Assembly (NCBI GenBank): GCA_017461045.1
Contig: JAFTZJ010000024.1
Span: forward strand, 1-64,000
DNA length: 64,000 nucleotides
Source of the DNA: Lachnospiraceae bacterium
Lineage (GTDB): Bacteria > Bacillota > Clostridia > Lachnospirales > Lachnospiraceae
Direction of reading: 5' to 3'
Positions 40,105-49,737 of this stretch are shown one piece after another. The position numbers were made by a program, and so were the translations under genes. How positions within the stretch are numbered: position 1 is the stretch's first letter; the number at the start of each line of letters is the position of its first letter. The notes under the pieces are model-generated. The model did not search any database. It worked only from the letters and a program-made list of their open reading frames with translations, and was not told the origin of the DNA.

Positions 40105-40182
40105 TTCACGGTTAATCTCTGCCGAGACCGAAACCATCGGCGGATGTTAATAAATATTATATAATAAAAGGAGAGAATTATT

Positions 40183-40647
40183 ATGAAGAAAACAACAAAC
40201 AAAGGTTTCTCAATGGTTGAGTTAATTATCGTTATCGCAATCATGGCTATCTTAGCTGCTGCTTTAGCTCCAGCTTTGATTAAGTACATCAACAAGTCAA
40301 GATTAAGTACTGATATCACAACCGGTACTTCAATCGCAAGTGCTGCTCAGGCTGCAATGGCTGTTGAGGCTGCTAATGATGATTCTACCAACTACACAAC
40401 AGCTACAGAAGTTAATACTCTTTTAGGTTCTGCATCTAGCAACAGCTTTGCTTCAGAATTTGCTGAAGTATTAGCAGTTACTCAGGTAAGTGGTAAGTCT
40501 AAGAAGGACTTAAACGGTACAGTAATTTCTACTCAGAGCTACTACATGATGGTTGACCCTAACACTGATGCAATCAGCGTATGGTATGGTACCACTACAG
40601 CAGATTACTTAGTATCACCTAGTGTAGGTACTGCTTTAAGTGAATAA
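40183..40647 (+). CDS. pilA: Major type IV pilin PilA
   Basis: Prepilin of 154 residues: short basic leader ending in Gly8, cleavage before Phe, then the hydrophobic helix FSMVELIIVIAIMAIL with Glu5. The mature protein of 146 residues is small, rich in Ala, Ser and Thr and has no cysteine, so no disulfide-bound D-region. AAAGGAGAG precedes ATG 40183. Codons such as GCT, TTA and TCA dominate, consistent with high expression. A stem-loop follows the gene. Confidence 0.93.
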   Translation: MKKTTNKGFSMVELIIVIAIMAILAAALAPALIKYINKSRLSTDITTGTSIASAAQAAMAVEAANDDSTNYTTATEVNTLLGSASSNSFASEFAEVLAVTQVSGKSKKDLNGTVISTQSYYMMVDPNTDAISVWYGTTTADYLVSPSVGTALSE

Positions 40648-40665
40648 TTAATATGTTTTCACTGT

Positions 40666-40695
40666 GTAACACAAGCCGTAAATGGCTTGTGTTAC
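40666..40695 (+). other. Stem-loop after pilA
   Basis: GTAACACAAGCC and GGCTTGTGTTAC form a perfect 12-bp stem with a six-base loop, and flanking bases TGT/ACA can lengthen it. No T-tract follows. It may protect the pilA message from 3' decay or cause partial termination, so that pilin is made in excess over downstream proteins. Confidence 0.7.
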
Positions 40696-40718
40696 ATATG
40701 TGTATATAGGTGAGTGTA

Positions 40719-41522
40719 ATGAATGAATGGTTATTGCTTATAATTTTCTTGGTTTCGGGCTTGCTATTAGGAGTGATTTTTATTCATGCTAAATCTTTAG
40801 TTCAATTCATAAACGAATTAGAAGATGAAGATACAGCATGCGGCTCCTGTAAGGATAAGAAAACGTGTTTGGCAATGAGGCCCATTGGTAAATCCAACTG
40901 GGTAACGGAATTTACATACACCTCTTATTTAATAGTAAGAAAGAAATGCATGTATGTAATGAAAAAGAAAAAGGCATACATGCTGATTCTTGCTATTTTA
41001 AACGGCATTTTGTATGCCGGTCTGGCCTGGGTATATGGTTGGACAATGGAAACAATCCTATTTTGTCTATGTACAACAGCATTGATATATATAGGGTATG
41101 TCGATTGGAATACACAATATATTCCTTTCGAATTTAATATTTTCATTTTTCTATTAGGGCTGATACGATTGTTCCTAACGCCGGAATACTGGTTGGAACG
41201 GTTAATAGGTCTGATTGCAGTCAGCGTTTTCCTATTACTTGTCAATTGGGTTGGATCGAAAATCCTTCACCGGGATGGCGTAATAGGTGGCGGCGACATT
41301 AAGCTCATGGCAGCGGCTGGCTTATTATTAGGCTGGAAACTGAATATTGTAGCATTTATGATGGGATGTATTGGTGGAAGTATCATACATCTGATTATCA
41401 TGAAGATAGGCAAAGGCGAACGACAGTTAGCTTTTGGCCCATACTTAGCGATGGGCATCTATATCGCCATGATATGTGGTGAACAGCTTATGAGCTGGTA
41501 CCTAGGTATAATGGGCTTGTAG
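40719..41522 (+). CDS. pilD: Prepilin peptidase PilD (A24 family)
   Basis: Membrane aspartyl protease that cuts prepilins after the Gly of the leader. The catalytic Asp residues are D129 in GYVDWNTQYIP and D193 in the GGGDIKLM motif (190-196). The 267-residue protein has about seven membrane helices. The N-terminal cytoplasmic part is short and has only CGSCKDKKTC, without the usual paired CxxC and PxxSxxxxRGxC motif of the methyltransferase domain. ATG 40719 follows AGGTGAG. Cleavage activity is well supported; N-methylation is in doubt. Confidence 0.9.
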   Translation: MNEWLLLIIFLVSGLLLGVIFIHAKSLVQFINELEDEDTACGSCKDKKTCLAMRPIGKSNWVTEFTYTSYLIVRKKCMYVMKKKKAYMLILAILNGILYAGLAWVYGWTMETILFCLCTTALIYIGYVDWNTQYIPFEFNIFIFLLGLIRLFLTPEYWLERLIGLIAVSVFLLLVNWVGSKILHRDGVIGGGDIKLMAAAGLLLGWKLNIVAFMMGCIGGSIIHLIIMKIGKGERQLAFGPYLAMGIYIAMICGEQLMSWYLGIMGL

Positions 41523-41562
41523 CCCTAAAAATATACACTGATTAGCGAGGGAGGCTACGAAA

Positions 41563-43206
41563 ATGGCAAATAATAAAGTCTTAACAATAGACATCAATAA
41601 TGACAGTATTACCATTGTAGAAGCGACAGCTTCACAAAAGAAACAGACATTTATACATAACGCAATGATTTTTGATACACCGGAAGATTCTTATGAAGAC
41701 GGTTTTATCAGAAATAAGGATGCAGTTGGTGCTGCAATTCGTGAACAATTAAATTCAAATGGAGTGGCAAACAAGAATGTTATCTTCGTATTGTCATCAT
41801 CCAAGATTGTAAGTAGGGAAGTTTTGATTCCGTCAGTACCGGATAAGAAAATCCCTGGAATTATTAATGCGAACGCAACAGAATATTTCCCTGTTAATAT
41901 AGAGGATTATGTAGTTTCGCATTCTGTGCTGGAAAATGTAATTGGCGAAGATGGCGCTAAGAACAAGCGTGTACTTGTAGTTGCAGTTCCACAGCAGATG
42001 ATTCGGACATATTATGAAGTAGCAAGCGTGGCGGGGTTAACTGTGCAGTCAATTGATTACATGGGTAATGCAATGCTTCAGTTAATTAAAACACAGACAA
42101 GTGATAATGCTACTACCATGGTAGTTCAGATTGGTAGTGAAGCTACAATTTTGAATATTGTAAAAGGTGATACCTTATTACTTCAGAGAACAGTACCATA
42201 TGGAATTAATGGTGTAGTTGCTGAAGTTATGGAATCGAAAGAAGTAGATGCAGCAACAGCATTGAGTATGTTGCAAAGTGAGCGTATGATCACAGTTGAT
42301 TTTGATGATGATGCAGTTACAGGTGCATTCCGTTACTTAATCAACAATATCGGACGTGTAATGGATTACTATGCATCACGTAATCCGGACAAGCCAATTG
42401 ATGATGTATATTTAACTGGTGACGGAGCGTTAATCCGTGGTATTGACGGTCTATTTAAGATTCAGTTGAATGTATCAACCAAGGTTATGGATAGCTTGTA
42501 CAACGTTAAGTTTGACGACAAGATTGATACACATATTTATAACCCTGTATATTTAATCGGTTCGATTGGTGCCGCTATGGAACCAATGGGATTCGTATTG
42601 AAGGAAATGGCTGCTAAGAAAGCAAGCCGTGGCCAGCTGGTTATCTTTATTGTAATCTTAGTACTTGCAATATTGATTGCACTTGGTGGAATCATTGTTA
42701 CGGCAGTCATGAATATTGCAGCTAAGACTCACAAGGCTTATGTTGAGTCTCAGATTGCACAGATTCAGGATATTCAGCAGATTTATGACGAATATTTAGA
42801 GAGTGAAGCAACTTATAATGATATGTTAGTATTATATGACTCTACTAAGATTTCTAATGAGTACATGATGGAATTCTGGAACAGCTTAGAAGAATGTATT
42901 CCAAAGAATGTAAATGTAGTAGCTATTGAGTCTTCGTCTACAAATGTTTCAATTAAGATGGAGAGTACCGACTATGATTCAATTGCAAGATTAGTAGTTG
43001 AGTTGCGTGGATTGAATTGCATTGAAAATGCATGGATTGCTCAGATTAATGAGGTTTCTGAAGAAGGAACAGGAGCAGTTATTTATGAGTACACAGTTGA
43101 ATGTAACTATGTTCTTCCTGAGTATGAAGCAGTAGTTGCAGAACCAAGTACTGACGCAGCAGCTTCGACAGAAGCTTCTACTGAAGCAGAGGAAAGCATA
43201 GAATAG
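41563..43206 (+). CDS. PilM-PilN fusion protein
   Basis: Assembly-subcomplex protein of 547 residues. Residues 1-340 form an actin-like PilM domain (VLTIDINNDSITIVEA, MVVQIGSEATILNIV, DDVYLTGDGALIRGIDGL). A membrane helix follows at about 357-382, then a PilN-like part with a coiled segment and a small ferredoxin-like fold (MMEFWNSLEECIPKNVNVVAIES), and an acidic Ser/Thr/Ala tail. PilM and PilN are usually two proteins that bind each other. The frame is continuous. It sits where pilM and pilN are expected, before pilO. Confidence 0.85.
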   Translation: MANNKVLTIDINNDSITIVEATASQKKQTFIHNAMIFDTPEDSYEDGFIRNKDAVGAAIREQLNSNGVANKNVIFVLSSSKIVSREVLIPSVPDKKIPGIINANATEYFPVNIEDYVVSHSVLENVIGEDGAKNKRVLVVAVPQQMIRTYYEVASVAGLTVQSIDYMGNAMLQLIKTQTSDNATTMVVQIGSEATILNIVKGDTLLLQRTVPYGINGVVAEVMESKEVDAATALSMLQSERMITVDFDDDAVTGAFRYLINNIGRVMDYYASRNPDKPIDDVYLTGDGALIRGIDGLFKIQLNVSTKVMDSLYNVKFDDKIDTHIYNPVYLIGSIGAAMEPMGFVLKEMAAKKASRGQLVIFIVILVLAILIALGGIIVTAVMNIAAKTHKAYVESQIAQIQDIQQIYDEYLESEATYNDMLVLYDSTKISNEYMMEFWNSLEECIPKNVNVVAIESSSTNVSIKMESTDYDSIARLVVELRGLNCIENAWIAQINEVSEEGTGAVIYEYTVECNYVLPEYEAVVAEPSTDAAASTEASTEAEESIE

Positions 43207-43219
43207 GAGGGTATGAACT

Positions 43220-44347
43220 ATGAATGAGACAACAAAGAAAATTATTCTTGGTGGTGTCAGCGTAGCTGTAATCGCCGGTGCATATTTCTTGGTAATGAAG
43301 CCAAATATGGATGACACAAAGAAAATCAAATCTGAAACACAGAGATTACAGACAACTTTGGATGATTTGAAGGCAAAAGAGGCAAGACGTCAGGAATTTT
43401 TAGATGGCACAGCTGAGAATTTAGCATTATTTGAAGATAAGTTAGCAGAGTTCCCTTCAAACTGGGATCAGGAATATCAGATTGAATTTGTAGAGAAGGT
43501 TCGTAAGAATCCTGATATTGTATACAATGTAACAGGTCAGATGATGGCAGAGCCAACCGCATACTATGTATTAGGTGGAACCGGTGCAGTGCAGAGCGCA
43601 GATGCTTCAGCAGATGCAACCGCAGATGCAACCGCATCAGATCATTATGAGTGTTATACACAGACCATGGTATTGGAGTATGTAGGTGATTACGCAGGTG
43701 TTAAGGACTTTGTGGACCATGTAGCTGCTTACCCATATCGTATGACAATTGATAACGTTTCAATTTCAGCAGATGATGCTTCACCGGATTATTATAAGGG
43801 TGAATTAACTGTAAATCAGTATTACATTACCGGCTTAGACAGAACAGAGCAGGATGATATTGATTTAACAGATATTGAAACCGGTGTTGATAATATCTTT
43901 AGTGGCGGAAGTGCACAGGGCGTTGTATCTAAGTATGCAGCAGATAATGGTGCAGCGATTATTTCTGACTACGATTTATATGTGGCAGTAAATCCTACAT
44001 CTAGTGATACATCTGGTAAGGTCGTAGGTCTTGCAAGCGGAAGTACAGTAACCAGTAGCAAGAACGAAGCAGAAGCAATTGAAATCAGTGTTTCACAGGA
44101 TGGCGATACTTATACTGTAATTTATGGTATCGGAACAGAGAAGCAGACCAAGGAATTTGCTCCTGGTGAAGATTTGACATTATTAATCCAGTCTTCAGAT
44201 ATTAAGGATGCTTCTGATGTGAATACAGCGAATATCTCAATTGAGAATACAACAGACAAGACATTATATGTAAAGGTTGCAGACGATACTTCAGCTAGAA
44301 GAATTAAGATTGTTAACAGAGCAGGTAGTGTAATTGTTTATAAGTAG
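43220..44347 (+). CDS. pilO: PilO-like pilus assembly protein with an extra C-terminal region
   Basis: One membrane helix (about 8-26), a coiled coil (about 30-65) and a PilO-type ferredoxin-like domain (about 130-210, MVLEYVGDYAGVKDFVDHVAAYPYRM as its core, here read as two strands and helix). PilO proteins are about 200 residues; this one is 375. The last 150 residues form an extra part outside the cell rich in Asp, Ser, Thr and Val, ending TLYVKVADDTSARRIKIVNR. A Ala/Asp/Thr linker (SADASADATADATASD) interrupts the middle. It follows the PilM-PilN fusion. Confidence 0.75.
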   Translation: MNETTKKIILGGVSVAVIAGAYFLVMKPNMDDTKKIKSETQRLQTTLDDLKAKEARRQEFLDGTAENLALFEDKLAEFPSNWDQEYQIEFVEKVRKNPDIVYNVTGQMMAEPTAYYVLGGTGAVQSADASADATADATASDHYECYTQTMVLEYVGDYAGVKDFVDHVAAYPYRMTIDNVSISADDASPDYYKGELTVNQYYITGLDRTEQDDIDLTDIETGVDNIFSGGSAQGVVSKYAADNGAAIISDYDLYVAVNPTSSDTSGKVVGLASGSTVTSSKNEAEAIEISVSQDGDTYTVIYGIGTEKQTKEFAPGEDLTLLIQSSDIKDASDVNTANISIENTTDKTLYVKVADDTSARRIKIVNRAGSVIVYK

Positions 44348-44361
44348 AATGGAGTGATTTT

Positions 44362-45801
44362 ATGAAAAAGAACAATAGGGGTGTCAGTTTAATTGAAATC
44401 CTGATTGCTGTTGTTGTTTTCACAATATGTATTACTCCGATTGTCAGCCAGTTAATGGTTGGTATGCGAATCAGCAAGAAGGCAGATGATCAACAGGCTG
44501 CTACGGATTATGCAAAATCAATTGCTGAAACCGTGAAACAGATGGAATTGAGTGATGAGTATTCAGATGCACAGTTATTCCAAATGGCGGATGACTTTCA
44601 AATGGATTCACTGACATATTCGAATTCTTACTACTCAGTTAAAGCGGATGGTTCAGCAGGAACTGTAATACCGGAAGGTAGTAAGTTAATTTCTGCCGGA
44701 GGTAGTTATTCTTCCGTAACCGCAATGTATCAGGCTGTCAATACAGCAAACAAGGCATCCGGTGTTTCACCGGAAGCGGTGGTAAGACAATATCAATTTA
44801 CCGGAACAGCTGAAGTTGATGATCGTGAGTACGAAGTACAGATTGATATGGACACACTTCCATATGCATTGAGTGCTTTGAATTCAACAAGTAATTATGA
44901 CTTAAATGCTGTTAATTTGGGTAATTTGTCAAGTTTGGATGCTTCAACAACTGCAATTATTACAGATGCATCCAATTATGATGCACCGGTATCAGTATCA
45001 TTCTTCAATGCAGTAATCTCTTCCTTAGAGAATTCCGGCAATGAAGAAGATGCAATGCTTGCGGTACAGTTAAAGAATGGTACTCGTAGCTTGAATGATT
45101 CGGCAACTAAGACAATACACATTGAAGTGAACGAAGTAACATCAGATCCAAATGGATATAAGTATCAGGTAGTATGTAAACTGATATATGATAACAGTTA
45201 TATTTCTACGTATTTTGATGTTCCTACAGATGCATCTCATATAGAATATGAGGTACATAATCAGTTGTACAAGGAATTACCGGATGTGTACTTGATGTAC
45301 AATCAGTTCTTGTATAACAAGAATTATGGTGATGATGATATTCAGATTGTGAACAATTTGGATTCAGAAACGGCAAAGGTTTATGTTGTAAGAACAGTAG
45401 AAACTTCATCCAATGTACAGGATGTAGTTTCACCGGAAAGCGGTAGTTCATTACTTCCGGATCAATTAATTCCGGATGAAACCACACAGTATCGTGATGC
45501 TAAGAGTGGTGCAAATTATATGTACATTACAAAATTCACGGTAACGGATAATGTAGAAGTATATACTAATATTCCGTTAACACAGCCGTCACCGACTGGT
45601 ACTGAGGTGAGCAATATTACCAATGGTGCAGTTAGTAGATTGACCAAAATTAGTACGAATACTACTGAATCAGTTGTGAAACCTTTGGAAGAGGATGAAC
45701 GGTATTCAGAACAAGGACGTATATATAACATTGTTATTACATTAACGAATACAGAAACAGGTATAGTAACAACGTTTGATACATCAAAGGGGGATTACTA
45801 A
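44362..45801 (+). CDS. Minor pilin, PilV/GspI-like
   Basis: Prepilin of 479 residues: leader MKKNNRG, cleavage before Val, then VSLIEILIAVVVFTICITPI with Glu5. ITPIVSQLMVGMRISKKADDQQAATDYAKS is the kind of helix seen in GspI/PilV. The large C-terminal part has no family I recognise and is rich in Ser, Thr, Asn and Asp, with beta-like segments. Its stop and the next ATG overlap by one base. It is the first of four minor pilins in a row. Confidence 0.8.
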   Translation: MKKNNRGVSLIEILIAVVVFTICITPIVSQLMVGMRISKKADDQQAATDYAKSIAETVKQMELSDEYSDAQLFQMADDFQMDSLTYSNSYYSVKADGSAGTVIPEGSKLISAGGSYSSVTAMYQAVNTANKASGVSPEAVVRQYQFTGTAEVDDREYEVQIDMDTLPYALSALNSTSNYDLNAVNLGNLSSLDASTTAIITDASNYDAPVSVSFFNAVISSLENSGNEEDAMLAVQLKNGTRSLNDSATKTIHIEVNEVTSDPNGYKYQVVCKLIYDNSYISTYFDVPTDASHIEYEVHNQLYKELPDVYLMYNQFLYNKNYGDDDIQIVNNLDSETAKVYVVRTVETSSNVQDVVSPESGSSLLPDQLIPDETTQYRDAKSGANYMYITKFTVTDNVEVYTNIPLTQPSPTGTEVSNITNGAVSRLTKISTNTTESVVKPLEEDERYSEQGRIYNIVITLTNTETGIVTTFDTSKGDY

Positions 45802-48332
45802 TGCAGAAGTTATCTAGTAAAAAATCGAATAACAAAGGTAATACCTTCATTGTAATCATGGTTACGTTAGCTTGTATGGGTATTTTGATCGGAGTTATTC
45901 TTGCATCAATCGGTTATTATTATCGTGCAAAATATACAGATTTAGAAAATCGTAATAACTTCTATTATGTAGAAAAGGCGATTGATGAAATCTACACAGG
46001 TGTCGGTAATGATTCCGTAGGTGCATTGATTCAGGCATATTCTGATACAGTAGAAGTAATGGTGTATTATGATAACGGGCGCTATGTTCGTATTGATACA
46101 GCAGCTGCTAATCGGATTATGAAACAAAAGTTTTTACAACGTATGGCAACAGACGTGAATTATTTTTCACAACAACAGTTGTATGAAAGATTGGATTCTT
46201 TTATTACAACACCGGATATTGAATTGGTAGATCCTGCAACCGTACCGGTTACAGAACCAAGATTATATATGGAAGTAGTTGCTTCCACTACCGGTAGTGG
46301 TGCCAATGTTGTAACAACCTATGACAAGATTGTAATTCATAATATTACGGTTCGTCGTGAGACACCGGATGGTTATGTACAATCTATTACAACAGATATT
46401 GAGATTACAGAACCGGAATTTGACGTTTCATTTAGTGGTGTAGGAAGTGCAACCAATGCAATTTATGAATTCTCTATGATTGCGGATATGGGTGTTGAAT
46501 TCAATGAAGCGACAGGTGATAACGAAGTAGTTTCTGTCACAGGTAATGTATATGCCGGTTCCGACTACTATAATAAGGAATATAATGAAGATGCGGGAAC
46601 AAGAGTATCCAATTATTACAACGGAACCAACACAACAAAGTTGGCAGCATGTAATGGATTAAATGATTCCAGCCGTTATTCCGGAATATATGTAAATGAC
46701 AGTAATGTTAGTATCATGGCAGAGAAGGTAATTGTACCAGGCTCCATTTCTGTAATTAATGATGGTAAAGCCAGCATTATGGGTAATATCGCAACCGGTT
46801 CCGGTTTGGCTGAGGTATGGGCAGATAATATTGTACTTGCTTCTGCATCAACCAGAACGGTTGGATTGAATATGGATGAAGGTTCATTATCCTTATATGC
46901 AAATGCTTATATTTCCGATGATATGGAAATTAATAATGATAATGCAGATGTTGAATTATCCGGTAATTATTATGGATACAACTTCTCACAGACTGATGAG
47001 TTAGAACGTGTATTATCAGAATACGCAGATGCTGCTTATATTAGTGGTGAATTACGAAAAGGTCACTTTAACAGTAGTGCAATTATTGTTAATGGTAATG
47101 CAGCAAACTTGGATTTCTCGGGGTTAGAGAATTTATATGTAGCTGGTCGTTCTTATATTGAAACTTCAAGAACCATGCAGGTTGAAATTTCAGATGATAA
47201 GAAGGAAGTTACCACAAGCTATGTTGAAGTTGAAGGCAATAGTGACGTGCAGACCGGTGAATCTATTGCAGTTAAGAGTAATCAGGTTGCATATATGCCA
47301 TTAGGTGTTAGCGATGGAAAACCAATTTTCACGAATCGTGCACCGGCATTTAATGACAAGATTATTGACGTAATTGTAAAAGATAAGGGCTGGGTAAATG
47401 CAGAAACCATGGTAACCAGTCAGGAGATTTCAGGTAATACATATTACTTCTTGAACTTTACCAGTGCAACTGCTTCAGCAGAGTTCTTTGATTGGTATGC
47501 TAATGAAATGCCGGATATGGTTGGTTATGATTTAGCAACAGATATTGCAAATGTACGGGAATATTCTGACTTTAATGTTGGTAATATTGATGTTACAAAT
47601 TCAACTGTAGTTACAACCTCTGGTGCTTATACCACAGGAGCATTAAATGTAGCACAGAATAAGGCATTGACAGTTACCGGTTACAATGACGATTTGTTTG
47701 AGTCAGGAGAGACGATTCCGAACTTTAACAGTACTGCACAGAATTACAACAAGACTTATATGGAAATGAAATACACATTACAGTCAATTGATTTGAATCT
47801 GTATGCGGATGAGATATTAACTCAGATGACAGAAACAAAGAATGATATTGCTGCAATGAGCGGTTCAGAAGTAACACCAATTAATTACTACTTGGATTAC
47901 TCTAAGTTAAATGGAGTTAATATGAATGGCACCAAGATTGGTAATTATTACGTATGGGTATCTGATGGGGATGTGGAAATCACAGCACCGACTGGTACCG
48001 ATGGTAAGATTATGGGTCTTGTAATTGCGAAGGGTGATGTAACCTTTGCAGATGATACAGTTACCAGATTTGAAGGACTTGTTATTACAGGTAGTAAGAT
48101 TAAAGTAGATCACCCAATGGATTTCGTTGCGAATGCTGAAATTGTTAAGACGATTCTTCGTACAGCAGATGCAACTAAGGGAAATCTGGTAGGCGATTAT
48201 TCTGTTATTTGTGAAATCTTCAAGGATTATGATCCGGAAGATTCCGGAGGAGAAGAAGGTTCGACCTCTGTAGGAATGATTGAAGTCGGTGATGTAATTC
48301 AGTATGAAAACTGGAAGAAGAATGTAGAGTAG
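45801..48332 (+). CDS. Large minor pilin, PilX/GspK-like, lacking Glu5
   Basis: A 843-residue protein with a prepilin-like start: leader ending NNKG (Gly13), then NTFIVIMVTLACMGILIG. Position 5 after the cut is Val, not Glu; lack of Glu5 is typical of GspK/PilX proteins at the pilus tip. Helix residues YTDLENRNNFYYVEKAIDEIYTG match PilX-type N-domains. The middle (about 290-480) has repeated short strands with Asn/Gly turns (SIMAEKVIVPGSISV, KASIMGNIATGS) that suggest a beta-helix. The end is acidic. It is much larger than usual PilX. Confidence 0.75.
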   Translation: MQKLSSKKSNNKGNTFIVIMVTLACMGILIGVILASIGYYYRAKYTDLENRNNFYYVEKAIDEIYTGVGNDSVGALIQAYSDTVEVMVYYDNGRYVRIDTAAANRIMKQKFLQRMATDVNYFSQQQLYERLDSFITTPDIELVDPATVPVTEPRLYMEVVASTTGSGANVVTTYDKIVIHNITVRRETPDGYVQSITTDIEITEPEFDVSFSGVGSATNAIYEFSMIADMGVEFNEATGDNEVVSVTGNVYAGSDYYNKEYNEDAGTRVSNYYNGTNTTKLAACNGLNDSSRYSGIYVNDSNVSIMAEKVIVPGSISVINDGKASIMGNIATGSGLAEVWADNIVLASASTRTVGLNMDEGSLSLYANAYISDDMEINNDNADVELSGNYYGYNFSQTDELERVLSEYADAAYISGELRKGHFNSSAIIVNGNAANLDFSGLENLYVAGRSYIETSRTMQVEISDDKKEVTTSYVEVEGNSDVQTGESIAVKSNQVAYMPLGVSDGKPIFTNRAPAFNDKIIDVIVKDKGWVNAETMVTSQEISGNTYYFLNFTSATASAEFFDWYANEMPDMVGYDLATDIANVREYSDFNVGNIDVTNSTVVTTSGAYTTGALNVAQNKALTVTGYNDDLFESGETIPNFNSTAQNYNKTYMEMKYTLQSIDLNLYADEILTQMTETKNDIAAMSGSEVTPINYYLDYSKLNGVNMNGTKIGNYYVWVSDGDVEITAPTGTDGKIMGLVIAKGDVTFADDTVTRFEGLVITGSKIKVDHPMDFVANAEIVKTILRTADATKGNLVGDYSVICEIFKDYDPEDSGGEEGSTSVGMIEVGDVIQYENWKKNVE

Positions 48333-48343
48333 GTGGTGATTGT

Positions 48344-48892
48344 ATGAAGAGAGAAAAACAGATCAACAACAAAGGCTACTCGTTAGTGGAATTAATAATT
48401 GTAATAGCAATTATTGGTATTCTTTCAGCATTATCACTGGTAACTTGGCGTTCCGTGGAATCGGCAAATTATAAAAAGTCGGTATCAACCTTTGAATCGG
48501 AATTGCGTACACTGCGTACAGCAACCATGGCTCAAAGTAAGGATATGGCAATGAAGTTATACTTAGGTGATGATGGAAGATATTACATCGAGCGTGGCGT
48601 GTATGATGGAACAACATTTGCACAGCCTACAGATGGAACTGCTTTAGCTAACTCGGATTATTATAAGTATCAGGGTACTTCAAATCCGGTTAGTGTTACC
48701 AAAAAAGGTTCAATTTCATTTAATGGAACCGTTATTGATGAGAATGGTATTATTATCCAGTTTAATAAGAGTGACGGTTCGATCTCGACAGCAAAAGGTG
48801 GCGGAACCTATACGTTTACACGTAGAAATGGTGATTTGGTAACCAATGTTAAAATCAACACAACAACCGGTTTGTTTACCGAATCATACTAA
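48344..48892 (+). CDS. Minor pilin, GspH-like
   Basis: Prepilin of 182 residues: leader ending NNKG (Gly11), cleavage before Tyr, then YSLVELIIVIAIIGILSAL with Glu5. The mature part (TFESELRTLRTATMAQSKDM, then strands with YLGDDGRYYIERG) fits the GspH/FimT pattern of a helix and beta sheet. It lies 12 bases after the K-like gene. Confidence 0.82.
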   Translation: MKREKQINNKGYSLVELIIVIAIIGILSALSLVTWRSVESANYKKSVSTFESELRTLRTATMAQSKDMAMKLYLGDDGRYYIERGVYDGTTFAQPTDGTALANSDYYKYQGTSNPVSVTKKGSISFNGTVIDENGIIIQFNKSDGSISTAKGGGTYTFTRRNGDLVTNVKINTTTGLFTESY

Positions 48893-48911
48893 TGAAAGGG
48901 GAGGTTGAAAC

Positions 48912-49712
48912 ATGAAGAAGAAACACAATCAAGGCTTTTCATTGGTAGAATTGATATTGGCGATGGCGATTCTGGCAATTATTATGATTGCAATTGGTGG
49001 ATTTTTGAATTCTACAACCAGAATGTATAATCGTACACAGAATGATATTACAGTTCAGCAGACAAGTCAGGAATTGTATGATTTAATTTCTGATAAAGTT
49101 ATGCAAGCAAAAGAAATACGTGTTGGTCGTGGTGGAGTGGAATATGCGATTCTGGGTACCAACTTATCAACACAGGAAGAAGCAGACGGACAATTAATGT
49201 TGTCGAATGGTACAGCACCATTTACTTCTCATCCGGGAGCAACATTGTATTCCTTTAATGCTTTAACAGAAGAAGATACAAGTATTGATTATATCTGTAT
49301 TTATTATGACACAACAGTTGGAACAAAGTATGGACCAACTATTGATACATTCTACTTCAAAGATAACAATGTATACTTAATGCGGAGTACTGGTGGAATG
49401 CGAGGCAATTCTACCTATGATAATTCCCTAAGTGATGAACCAAAGCTGACTTTGAATGCAAGTGATTCCAGAACTGCAATTGATGATTGGATGAATGCTT
49501 GTATTAATTCGACATCGGCATTAACAGATTTAGAAGACTTTTTGATATGTGAAGATGTGAAAGGCTTTTATATACATGCAGTTCCAGAAGAAAATGCATT
49601 GTATATGAAGTTGGATATGGAAAAGAAGAACGCGATTAACACAACCGAAGGAATGGTAACCATTCGTAACAGTTATGTTCTCGTACCAAAAGATGACCCA
49701 AGTGATGATTAG
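48912..49712 (+). CDS. Minor pilin, PilW/GspJ-like
   Basis: Prepilin of 266 residues: leader ending HNQG (Gly8), cleavage before Phe, then FSLVELILAMAILAIIMIA with Glu5. The following NSTTRMYNRTQNDITVQQTSQELYDLISDKVMQAKEI, quoted in two parts by motif, is the GspJ/PilW helix and strand start; see NSTTRMYNRTQ and SQELYDLISDKV. GGGGAGG precedes ATG 48912. With the preceding three genes it completes an H-I-J-K-type set. Confidence 0.82.
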   Translation: MKKKHNQGFSLVELILAMAILAIIMIAIGGFLNSTTRMYNRTQNDITVQQTSQELYDLISDKVMQAKEIRVGRGGVEYAILGTNLSTQEEADGQLMLSNGTAPFTSHPGATLYSFNALTEEDTSIDYICIYYDTTVGTKYGPTIDTFYFKDNNVYLMRSTGGMRGNSTYDNSLSDEPKLTLNASDSRTAIDDWMNACINSTSALTDLEDFLICEDVKGFYIHAVPEENALYMKLDMEKKNAINTTEGMVTIRNSYVLVPKDDPSDD

Positions 49713-49737
49713 ATAGAAAGGGAGGAAAGAGCAAATT

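Noticed and set aside
40183..40647. Pilin gene of foreign origin because of different codon use
   Set aside because: The bias fits high expression, and the gene sits in a coherent operon with matching ribosome binding sites.
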